Shown piece by piece: positions 33,453 through 40,071 of a DNA stretch of 64,000 bases (its first letter is position 1; the number at the start of each line of letters is the position of its first letter). Origin of the DNA: Streptosporangiales bacterium (GTDB lineage: Bacteria; Actinomycetota; Actinomycetes; Streptosporangiales; WHST01); NCBI GenBank assembly GCA_009379955.1, contig WHST01000004.1:1-64000 (forward strand), written 5' to 3'. The notes under the pieces are model-generated. The model was not told the origin of the DNA, ran no database searches, and saw only the letters and a program-made list of their open reading frames with translations. The position numbers were made by a program, and so were the translations under genes.

Positions 33453-34387
33453 CACGCCACCGCCTCGACGGTGCGCCGCTTGTCCGCGTACGCCCGTGCC
33501 GCCTCGCGGACCCACGCGCCGTCCTCGTGTGCCGTGCGCCGCTGGGCGATCCGCTCCCTGTTGCAGGGGCCGTTGCCCTTGATCACCGCGATCAGCTCGC
33601 TGTAGTCGGGCTCGGTGAAGTCGTAGTGGCCGGTGTCGGCGTTCCAGGCGATGCCGTTGTCGGGCAGCGTCAGTCCGAGCACCTCGGCCTGCGGCACCGT
33701 CATGTCGACGAACCGTTGGCGCAGGTCGTCGTTGCCGAAGCGCTTGATCCGCCAGGCCATCGACTGCTCGGTGTGGGCGGAGTCGGCGTCGGGCGGGCCG
33801 AACATCATCAGCGACGGCCACCACCAGCGGTCGACGGCGTCCTGCGCCATCGCGTGCTGCGCAGGGGTGCCGTGGCCGAGCGTGTGCAGGATCTCGAACC
33901 CCTGCCGCTGGTGGAACGACTCCTCCTTGCAGATCCGCACCATCGCGCGGCCGTACGGCCCGTACGAGCAGCGACACAACGGCACCTGGTTGGTGATCGC
34001 GGCCCCGTCGACGAGCCAGCCGATCGCGCCGATGTCGGCCCAGGTGAGCGTGGGGTAGTTGAAGATGCTCGAGTACTTCTGCCGGCCGGACAGCAGCAGG
34101 TCCTGCAGGTCGTCGCGGTCGGCGCCCAGCGTCTCGGCGGCCGCGTACAGGTAGAGGCCGTGGCCGGCCTCGTCCTGGACCTTGGCGATGAGGATCGCCT
34201 TGCGGCGCAGTGACGGCGCGCGGGAGATCCAGTTGCCCTCTGGCTGCATGCCGATGATCTCGGAGTGGGCGTGCTGGGCGATCTGCCTGATCAGCGTCGC
34301 CCGGTACGCGTCGGGCATCCAGTCACGCGGCTCGACCCGCTCGTCGGCGGCCACCCGCGCGTCGAACTCGACCTGCCGCTCCGTCAC
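33452..34387 (-). CDS. paaA: PaaA, catalytic subunit of phenylacetyl-CoA epoxidase
   Basis: 311-aa di-iron oxygenase subunit that epoxidises the ring of phenylacetyl-CoA. [58 protein letters not shown] and [12 protein letters not shown] carry the iron ligands (Glu and E-x-x-H pairs). The GTG at 34387 ([20 protein letters not shown]) has GAGGAG upstream and fits family N-termini; an ATG at 34426 exists, but it is 8 bp from the repressor palindrome and has no ribosome site. First gene of the paa operon, divergent from paaR. Confidence 0.95.
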   Translation of the reverse strand: MTERQVEFDARVAADERVEPRDWMPDAYRATLIRQIAQHAHSEIIGMQPEGNWISRAPSLRRKAILIAKVQDEAGHGLYLYAAAETLGADRDDLQDLLLSGRQKYSSIFNYPTLTWADIGAIGWLVDGAAITNQVPLCRCSYGPYGRAMVRICKEESFHQRQGFEILHTLGHGTPAQHAMAQDAVDRWWWPSLMMFGPPDADSAHTEQSMAWRIKRFGNDDLRQRFVDMTVPQAEVLGLTLPDNGIAWNADTGHYDFTEPDYSELIAVIKGNGPCNRERIAQRRTAHEDGAWVREAARAYADKRRTVEAVA

Positions 34388-34433
34388 GAACCCGCTCCTC
34401 ACCCGTCGGAAGGTGGTCTCCACCATAGCGCCC

Positions 34434-34449
34434 GACCGAACGTTCGGTC
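34434..34449. promoter_or_regulatory. PaaR-type operator, perfect 16-bp palindrome
   Basis: GACCGAAC/GTTCGGTC is a perfect palindrome in the 74-bp paaA-paaR gap. It resembles the ACCG...CGGT class of sites bound by TetR-type PaaR repressors, which are released by phenylacetyl-CoA. It lies 46 bp upstream of the chosen paaA start and 12 bp upstream of paaR, so it can repress both genes. Confidence 0.85.
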
Positions 34450-34461
34450 TATGGTCGTCGG

Positions 34462-35049
34462 ATGGCCATCGCAGCGCGCGAGCGCTACACCCCGGAATCG
34501 CTCCTCGCGGTCGCCGTCGAGGTGTTCAACGAGCGCGGCTACGACGGCACGAGCATGGAACACCTCGCCCAGGCGGCCGGCATCACGAAGTCGTCGATCT
34601 ACCACCACGTGCGCGGCAAGGAGGACATCCTGCGGCTCGCGCTGGAGCGGGCCACGGGGGTGCTCTTCGGGGCGCTCGACGAGCCGGGCGCGACCACCGG
34701 ACGTGCGGTCGACCGGCTCGAGCACGTCCTGCGGCGTGCCGCTGAGGTGCTGATCGAGGAGCGGCCGTTCGTCACCCTGCTGCTGCGGGCGCGCGGCAAC
34801 ACCGACACCGAGCGGTGGGCGCTGGAACGCCGCCGCGACCTCGACAGCCGGGTCGCCGACCTCGTCGCCGAGGCCGCCGCCGACGGCGACCTGCGCGACG
34901 ACGTCGACCCGCGGCTCGCCACCCGCCTGCTCTTCGGCATGGTCAACTCGATCAGCGAGTGGTACCGCGAGGGCCAGGGCACGGCCCAGCCCGACGCGAT
35001 CGGAGCCGCCGTCGCCACCCTCGCCTTCGACGGACTGCGCAGCCGCTGA
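34462..35049 (+). CDS. paaR: TetR-family repressor, PaaR
   Basis: 195-aa TetR regulator. The N-terminal HTH is clear ([20 protein letters not shown], then [20 protein letters not shown] and GKEDIL). The C-terminal ligand domain has a tryptophan near the end (ISEWYREG). A TATGGT motif six bases before the ATG could serve as a -10 and give a leaderless transcript. It is divergent from paaABCDE, with a perfect palindrome in between, and is most likely the phenylacetyl-CoA-responsive repressor of the operon and of itself. Confidence 0.92.
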   Translation: MAIAARERYTPESLLAVAVEVFNERGYDGTSMEHLAQAAGITKSSIYHHVRGKEDILRLALERATGVLFGALDEPGATTGRAVDRLEHVLRRAAEVLIEERPFVTLLLRARGNTDTERWALERRRDLDSRVADLVAEAAADGDLRDDVDPRLATRLLFGMVNSISEWYREGQGTAQPDAIGAAVATLAFDGLRSR

Positions 35050-35160
35050 CCACCGCACCCCGGCCCGGCCCGCCGGGCGCGCCGCCGGGGAGGTACTCTT
35101 TCGTGGGCCTGCCTGTGCGAATGGCGGCCGTCGTCTCCCCTTACGTGCAGGAGTGAAGTC

Positions 35161-35496
35161 ATGGCTGGTGAACCGAGGTCGAAGACCGCCCGGCAGGCTG
35201 TACGCGCCGGTGGCGCGGCCGGCGGTGGCGGCAGTCTGACCTTCCTGGGCGACCACAGGTACCTGGTCCCGCTCAACAGCGGCAAGCACGCCTACGTCCG
35301 CAACCTCACCACGGGCAAGACGCGGCGCCTCAAGACGAGCTCCGACGCCTTCGTCGACGAGATCCGTCAGCTCGTCGAGGCCGGCCACGGCGGCAAGCTC
35401 CGCGGCGAGTTCGAGCAGCTGGCGAAGGACCACCCCACCCACGGCTGGGACGACACCGCCAAGCGCCTGGTAGACGCCTCCGTCTTCGAGAACTGA
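35161..35496 (+). CDS. Small basic protein of unknown function
   Basis: 111-aa soluble protein with a glycine-rich segment (GGAAGGGGSLTFLG) and a lysine/arginine-rich middle (NLTTGKTRRLKTSSDAF). It has no signal peptide, membrane helix or domain I recognise. CAGGAG lies about seven bases upstream of the ATG. It stands alone: paaR ends 111 bp before it, and a perfect hairpin overlaps its stop codon. The composition could fit a nucleic-acid-binding or stress-related protein, but there is no direct evidence. Confidence 0.7.
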   Translation: MAGEPRSKTARQAVRAGGAAGGGGSLTFLGDHRYLVPLNSGKHAYVRNLTTGKTRRLKTSSDAFVDEIRQLVEAGHGGKLRGEFEQLAKDHPTHGWDDTAKRLVDASVFEN

Positions 35497-35521
35497 CCCT
35501 GCGGCGCCCCGTCGGGGTCAG
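35493..35521 (+). terminator. Hairpin at the end of the small basic protein gene
   Basis: CTGACCC (35493-35499, including the stop codon) pairs perfectly with GGGTCAG (35515-35521) around a 15-nt GC-rich loop. There is no T-run. It probably ends this single-gene transcript and may also serve the convergent kinase gene, whose stop is about 100 bp away. Confidence 0.5.
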
Positions 35522-35618
35522 TCACTCAATGGGCGCCACACTCGGGCCATGGAGACGACTCGCCGGACCCCGAGTTCCGGGTCGTCCCCGAATCGTGTCG
35601 CGAGCTGGTCGAGCGTGT

Positions 35619-36596
35619 TCACCGCCTCCCCGGCCTGAGGCAGGAGGCGACCAGTGCGGCGCCGTGCCGTCGCAGCCATGCTTCGGTCTGGCCGAACGCC
35701 ACCAGTCGCTCGATCACGTCGTTGCGGGTCGACTGGCCGCGCCGGTAGCGGCCGTACCGCCAGACCAACGCGCTCGCCGCCCGGAACCGCAGCAGTGACG
35801 GGATCGCGGTGATCTCGGTCTCCGTGAGTCCCACGACCTCGTCGTACCCACGCAGGAACGTGGTGGCGCGTTCGACGTCGTCGGTGTCGAGGCAGCCCGT
35901 CTGGGTCAGCGCGCCGGTGGCGTCCTTGACCCGCAGGTCGATGCCGACGAGCTCGAAGTCGAGCAGGGCCGCGACCTCGCCCCCGCGCATGATCACGTTG
36001 GACAGGCCCATGTCCTGGTGGATCACCTGCACCGGCACCTCGTCGCGCAATGCGGCACAGGCGGCGTCGATCGCCGGCAGCTCGGCGAGCAGCTCGTCGT
36101 ATCCCTCGCCTGCCAGCTCGCGGCACATCGTCGCGAGGTCACCGGCGCCCGGGTGGGTCGCCGCGAGGTCGCGCCGCCAGTCGTAAGGCACCAGCGTGTC
36201 CGGCGTTGCGGCAAGCGCCACGTCGAGGTGCCCGAGCGCCGTGCCGATGCGCGTGAGCGCGTCCGGCACCGGCTCCGGCCGGACGCCCTCGATCCAGGCG
36301 AACACCGCCGCAGGCCCGTACGGCGTGGTGACCCAGGTACGCCCGTCGTCGGTCGGCACCGGCGTCGGCACCGCGAACGGCAGCTGCCGGTCCGCCAGGA
36401 ACGCGAGCATCGCGTGCTCCCCGGCCACCCGGTCCTCGTCGAGGTTCTGGTACAGCCGGACGACGACCCTGCGGTCGCGCAGGTCGACCACCCGTACCCA
36501 GTTGTTCGTCCCCCGCTCCGGCGCCGCGACGTGCACAGGGTCACCGAACTGCCACGCGCTGAGCACGACGGCGAGGTCGGGTTGGACGTTTCTCAT
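35619..36596 (-). CDS. Aminoglycoside-phosphotransferase (APH)-type small-molecule kinase
   Basis: 325-aa APH/ChoK superfamily protein. The Brenner motif is intact (VIHQDMGLSN, H-x-D-x4-N) and is followed by the metal-binding LLDFELVG. The N-lobe has NNWVRVVDL and REVVVRLYQN-like strands, and the P-loop-like region is short. Members phosphorylate small alcohols such as homoserine, choline, aminoglycosides or sugars; the overall length is near that of homoserine kinase type II (ThrB-like). The ATG at 36596 begins MRNVQPDLAVVLSAW. It is divergent from the LCP gene (46 bp). The substrate is uncertain. Confidence 0.8.
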   Translation of the reverse strand: MRNVQPDLAVVLSAWQFGDPVHVAAPERGTNNWVRVVDLRDRRVVVRLYQNLDEDRVAGEHAMLAFLADRQLPFAVPTPVPTDDGRTWVTTPYGPAAVFAWIEGVRPEPVPDALTRIGTALGHLDVALAATPDTLVPYDWRRDLAATHPGAGDLATMCRELAGEGYDELLAELPAIDAACAALRDEVPVQVIHQDMGLSNVIMRGGEVAALLDFELVGIDLRVKDATGALTQTGCLDTDDVERATTFLRGYDEVVGLTETEITAIPSLLRFRAASALVWRYGRYRRGQSTRNDVIERLVAFGQTEAWLRRHGAALVASCLRPGRR

Positions 36597-36642
36597 CGAC
36601 CGACAACCTAACGGCCGGCCGCGACGTGAGAACGTGGTGAGC

Positions 36643-37842
36643 ATGGCATCTCGAGGGCGGTACGGCGACGGTCCCGGGGACCCGCGGCGACGCGACCCGG
36701 AGCCGACGAGGATGATGCCCGGCCAGCAGCGCCGAGCCTCCCAGCCGCACGCCGACCCGGACGACGGCGCCTACTACTCGCGTACCTACCATTCCTCCCG
36801 GCTGCGGCGCCCGGGAGACCGTCGTGGCGAGCGCCAAGGCGGCGGCCGCCCTCCGAAGCGCCCGCGCGACCGCAGGCCCCGCCGCGGGCGCACCGCTCGC
36901 ATCGTCATCGGCGTGCTGCTCCTGGTCGTGGTGATCGTCGCCCTCCCGTACGCGATCGTCCTCGGCGTGACGTACGGCAAGCTGAACCGCATCGACGTGC
37001 TCCAGGACTACGCCGGGCGGCCGGCGAAGACGCCCGGCCAGGACTGGCTGCTCGTCGGTTCGGACAGCCGCGAGGGCCTCAGCAAGAAGGAACAGCGCGA
37101 GCTGCACACCGGCCACACCGCCGGTCGCCGCGCCGACACGATGATGCTGCTCCACATCCCCCGGGGCGGCGGCAAGCCGACGCTGGTGAGCTTCCCGCGC
37201 GACTCGTACGTCCCGATCCCGGGCCGTGGCCGGATGAAGCTCAACGCCGCCTACGCCATCGGCGGGCCGAAACTCGCCGTGCGCACGATCGAGCAGGTCA
37301 CCGAGATCAGGATCGACCACTACATGGAGGTCGGCTTCGCTGGCTTCGCGGGCGCCGTCGACGCTGCCGGCGGGGTCGACATCTGCGTCAAGCGGACGAT
37401 GAAGGACCCGAAGCAGCACATCACGTTCAAGAAGGGCTGCCAGACCATGGACGGCAAGACCGGACTCGCCTACGTCCGGTCGCGCTACGACGACCCCCGC
37501 GGTGACTTCGGCCGGGTCGAGCGGCAACGCGAGTTCCTCGGTGCCCTCTTCTCGGAGGCGGCGTCACCGGCCACGCTGCTCAACCCGGTCCGGGCCGGCA
37601 GGATCGCGTTCGCGAGCGCCGAGGGCCTCACCGTCGACAAGAGCGACGGCCTCATCGACCTCTTCTCGCTCGCCAGGGCGATGCGCAAGGCCTCCAGTGG
37701 TGGCGTCAAGACCCTGACCGTGCCCGTCGCCGGCACGGAGTCCGTGGCCGGGCAGGGCAGCGTGGTGCGCTGGGACCGACCGAAGGCGCGCAAGCTCTTC
37801 TCCCAGCTCCGCAACGACCAGCGCGTCACGGTCAAGGGCTGA
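36643..37842 (+). CDS. LytR-CpsA-Psr (LCP) family cell-envelope protein
   Basis: 399-aa type II membrane protein that probably transfers glycopolymers to peptidoglycan. A disordered, arginine/proline-rich cytoplasmic tail (residues 1-85) precedes one membrane helix (~86-110). The LCP domain follows: DWLLVGSDSREGLS, RRADTMMLLHIP, VSFPRDSYVPIPG, MKLNAAYAIGG and the late LAYVRSRYDD with RVERQREFL. The catalytic arginines and aspartates are present. GTG starts at 36634 or 36637 are alternatives to the ATG. It ends 11 bp inside the 3' end of the convergent AlkD gene. Confidence 0.92.
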   Translation: MASRGRYGDGPGDPRRRDPEPTRMMPGQQRRASQPHADPDDGAYYSRTYHSSRLRRPGDRRGERQGGGRPPKRPRDRRPRRGRTARIVIGVLLLVVVIVALPYAIVLGVTYGKLNRIDVLQDYAGRPAKTPGQDWLLVGSDSREGLSKKEQRELHTGHTAGRRADTMMLLHIPRGGGKPTLVSFPRDSYVPIPGRGRMKLNAAYAIGGPKLAVRTIEQVTEIRIDHYMEVGFAGFAGAVDAAGGVDICVKRTMKDPKQHITFKKGCQTMDGKTGLAYVRSRYDDPRGDFGRVERQREFLGALFSEAASPATLLNPVRAGRIAFASAEGLTVDKSDGLIDLFSLARAMRKASSGGVKTLTVPVAGTESVAGQGSVVRWDRPKARKLFSQLRNDQRVTVKG

Positions 37843-38548
37843 CGCCGCCGAGGTGCTTGGTCGCCTCCCGGACCGACAGCGGCGCCATGGCGTCACGGTG
37901 CCGCTCGACGTACGCGCGCGCCCACGCGGGATCGGTCTTCGCGTACTCCCGCAGCGCCCATCCGATGCCCTTGCGCACGAAGAAGTCCCGGTGGTCGAGG
38001 TTGGCCCGCACGCAGTGGTCGAGCAGCGCGAGGTCGGTGGCGTGCTTCGCCTTGATCTGCGCGATGATCGCGGTGCGCCGCCGCCAGAGGTCGTCGTCGC
38101 GCGCCCACGCGCGCAGCACTGGCGTGACCTCCGCGGGGTGCGCGAGCAGGATCGGACCGACCCGGCGGATCGCGACCTCGTCGACGAAGTCCCACCAGGC
38201 GCCGCTGACCACGAGGTGCTCGTACAGCGCCATCGCGTCCGGATCCTGGTACCCCGCGTACGCACGGTCGCCGGTCAGCGCGATGCCCGCGTAACGCTCC
38301 TCCCGGTACGCCGCGTCGTCCCACAGTCCGCGGACGGCGCTCTCCCAGGCCGGCCGGTCGGGCAGCGGGTGTGCCGGGAACACCTCCCGGCACAGAGCGC
38401 GCACACCCGGTGACGGTACGCCGCGGTACGGCATGGTCGACTTCATGTACGCCTGCATCTGCGGCGCCCTGGCCGGGTCCGCCCGGTCGGCCAGGCCCCG
38501 CCTGACCGCGGCGATCAGCGCACGCGCTGGTGTCGTCGGTCCGGCCAT
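37832..38548 (-). CDS. DNA alkylation repair protein, AlkD-like HEAT-repeat glycosylase
   Basis: 238-aa HEAT-repeat protein of the AlkD family that excises N3/N7-alkylated purines. It begins with ALIAAVRRGLADRADP and contains MKSTMPYRGVPSPGVRAL, a family hallmark. The active-site region is SGAWWDFVDEVA, where Trp and Asp match AlkD, and FFVRKGIGWALREYAKTDP lies in the last repeats. The ATG at 38548 is the family start; an open frame extends upstream into the T7SS leader region but is not coding. It is head-to-head with the WXG100 leader and overlaps the LCP stop. Confidence 0.9.
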   Translation of the reverse strand: MAGPTTPARALIAAVRRGLADRADPARAPQMQAYMKSTMPYRGVPSPGVRALCREVFPAHPLPDRPAWESAVRGLWDDAAYREERYAGIALTGDRAYAGYQDPDAMALYEHLVVSGAWWDFVDEVAIRRVGPILLAHPAEVTPVLRAWARDDDLWRRRTAIIAQIKAKHATDLALLDHCVRANLDHRDFFVRKGIGWALREYAKTDPAWARAYVERHRDAMAPLSVREATKHLGGVSP

Positions 38549-38617
38549 GCGCTGAACGCTATGTGCGAGGCCTGACAGGGCCCTGTTCGGGCCGTGTACG
38601 AGGGACGACCTGGGCCT

Positions 38618-38646
38618 TTTCAACGTTGTCGGCGCTTCGCTAGCCT
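38618..38646 (+). promoter_or_regulatory. Putative sigma-70-like promoter for the WXG100 operon
   Basis: TTTCAA (38618-38623) or TTCAAC (38619-38624) lies 16-17 bp from TAGCCT (38641-38646), a reasonable -35/-10 pair. If used, the transcript would start near 38653 and carry a leader of about 260 nt before the first WXG100 start. Confidence 0.4.
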
Positions 38647-38652
38647 GCTGGT

Positions 38653-38910
38653 GTGGCGATGATTCGCCACCGGTCACGAGGCCGGTCGGAACTTCCGGCG
38701 AAAGTTCCTGTCGTTCTTCGTGGTCAGGCCCGGGCTTTCCTGGTGTCGTTGACGCCAGGTCGGGTGGAGGCGCCGAGCCGGTCGAAATTTGCCGGGGAGA
38801 TCCGGGAACCAGACCGCTCGGTCCGCAGTCTGAGTCGGCGATTGCAGGGGGAACCCGGAAGGGGCCTCCACAGGGCGGGAACCCTGGAAGCCATGAGGAG
38901 GCAGAGCACG
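38653..38910 (+). promoter_or_regulatory. Long structured 5' leader upstream of the WXG100 genes
   Basis: No convincing gene lies in this 258-bp stretch; open frames here lack coding character. Several perfect hairpins are visible: GTGGCGA/TCGCCAC (38653-38670, 4-nt loop), GGAACTT/AAGTTCC (38688-38708, 7-nt loop) and CAGGG/CCCTG near 38871-38885. AGGAGG at 38896-38901 is the ribosome site. I do not recognise a known riboswitch class. The leader may regulate expression of the secretion substrates or simply be a long untranslated region. Confidence 0.5.
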
Positions 38911-39249
38911 ATGGGCATGATGTCGGTTGAGGCAAGCGGCGTCGGTATCGGTGGCCAGAAGACGTTCGTCACCGCAGCGGACGTCCAGCAGCAGGTCAAG
39001 GGAATCGTCGCGACCTACGAGGCCACCGGTGGGAACTGGTCGGGCAACTCGCACGCGGCGTTCTCGCGGGCGATGTCCGCACTCGTCGAGCACGGCGGGC
39101 AGCTCGGGGTCAACCACGGCAGGATCTCCGAGGGCCTCGGGATGACGCAGAAGCACACCAACACGGCGGACGACACGAGCCAGTCCGAGATGTCGAGCGT
39201 GGAGTCGGGCGCCAGCAGCATCAACACCCAGATCAACATCGGCACCTGA
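38911..39249 (+). CDS. WXG100-family protein (EsxA/EsxB type), T7SS substrate 1
   Basis: 112-aa helical hairpin protein. The central turn W-x-G is seen in GGNWSGNSHAAF, flanked by helices TAADVQQQVKGIVATYEATG and AFSRAMSALVEHGGQLGVNH. There is no signal peptide. Such proteins are secreted as dimers through EccC-type ATPases, the C-terminal tail acting as the export signal. The ATG at 38911 was chosen because AGGAGG lies nine bases upstream; earlier ATGs exist. It is followed 22 bp later by a second WXG100 gene, probably its dimer partner. Confidence 0.85.
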   Translation: MGMMSVEASGVGIGGQKTFVTAADVQQQVKGIVATYEATGGNWSGNSHAAFSRAMSALVEHGGQLGVNHGRISEGLGMTQKHTNTADDTSQSEMSSVESGASSINTQINIGT

Positions 39250-39271
39250 CGAACGGGGACACGACGCCATC

Positions 39272-39565
39272 ATGGACATGATCAAGTTCAACTCGGCCAC
39301 CATCTCGACCGCCGAGGAGGAGATGTTCCGCGCGCTGAACAAGCTGAGCGAGACCTGCTCCAACCAGCAGGGCAACGACGGTCAGATGTTCGGCCTCTGG
39401 CAGGGCGACCAGGGTGTGCCCGCGGCTCTGCACACCACCAAGCAGCAGAACTCGGCGTTCGAAGCGGTGAACAAGTCCGTCGGCGACTGCAAGAACGCCC
39501 TCGGCACCACCGGCACCAACGTCAACACGATGTTCAGCCAGGTCAACGGCCTCTGGGGCGCCTAG
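39272..39565 (+). CDS. WXG100-family protein (EsxA/EsxB type), T7SS substrate 2
   Basis: 97-aa helical protein with a W-x-G turn in FGLWQGDQGVP between two helices (AEEEMFRALNKLSETCSNQQ, and AFEAVNKSVGDC). Two cysteines, one in each helix (TCS and DCK), could cross-link the hairpin; this is unusual among EsxA-like proteins. It starts 22 bp after the first WXG100 gene and likely forms a heterodimer with it. It is not preceded by a signal peptide, consistent with T7SS export. Confidence 0.85.
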   Translation: MDMIKFNSATISTAEEEMFRALNKLSETCSNQQGNDGQMFGLWQGDQGVPAALHTTKQQNSAFEAVNKSVGDCKNALGTTGTNVNTMFSQVNGLWGA

Positions 39566-39581
39566 TACTACCCTCGGGCCG

Positions 39582-40064
39582 ATGACGCCGAACGAGAACC
39601 AACCGCACGACCCCACCGGGCAACAGCCGGTGGGGTCGTCGGCGTATGTGGGAGGCCGCCCGTCCCGCGGCACCAGGCCCACCCAGCAGAGCGCGGACGC
39701 GGCCGCGGTCGAGGGCGAGGCCCTGCGCCGCCGGCAGCTGCGGGCCGCCCTGTGTCACGGCACCGACAGGTCGTGGCGGGACAAGAACCGCGCCTGGCCG
39801 GCCTTCGTCGTCGGCGTGCTGGTCGCACTGGTGATCTGCGCGGGACTCGGGGTGCAGGGCGCCTTCCACAAGCAGCAGCGCCTCGACCGCGAGGAGAAGC
39901 AGAAGCAGGAGCAGAAGCAACAGGTGCGCACGGTCACCGCGTCACCCGGCGCCACGTCCACCGGTGGGAAGAAGAACGGCAGGTCCATCCAGCCGACGGC
40001 GACCGGTACCCGCGCGACGAAGACCGACGGCAAGGCAACGAGGCCGGCCGAACCGAACGGCTGA
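39582..40064 (+). CDS. Single-pass membrane protein of the T7SS locus, unknown function
   Basis: 160-aa protein with a proline/glycine-rich cytoplasmic N-terminus, one hydrophobic helix (about residues 72-93, WPAFVVGVLVALVICAGLGV) and a lysine/glutamate-rich, then threonine-rich C-terminal tail. The topology resembles small accessory proteins such as EccB-like anchors, but no EccB domain is visible. It is third in the WXG100 transcription unit (16 bp gap) and converges with eccC (7 bp between stops). The role in secretion is inferred only from position. Confidence 0.65.
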   Translation: MTPNENQPHDPTGQQPVGSSAYVGGRPSRGTRPTQQSADAAAVEGEALRRRQLRAALCHGTDRSWRDKNRAWPAFVVGVLVALVICAGLGVQGAFHKQQRLDREEKQKQEQKQQVRTVTASPGATSTGGKKNGRSIQPTATGTRATKTDGKATRPAEPNG

Positions 40065-40071
40065 CCGCCTC

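Noticed and set aside
34388-34426. Upstream ATG (34426) as the paaA start
   Set aside because: It lies 8 bp from the repressor palindrome without a ribosome site; the GTG at 34387 has GAGGAG and matches PaaA N-termini.
38653-38910. A known riboswitch (for example ydaO/c-di-AMP) in the WXG100 leader
   Set aside because: Hairpins are present, but I could not match the conserved core of any class; kept only as an unclassified leader.
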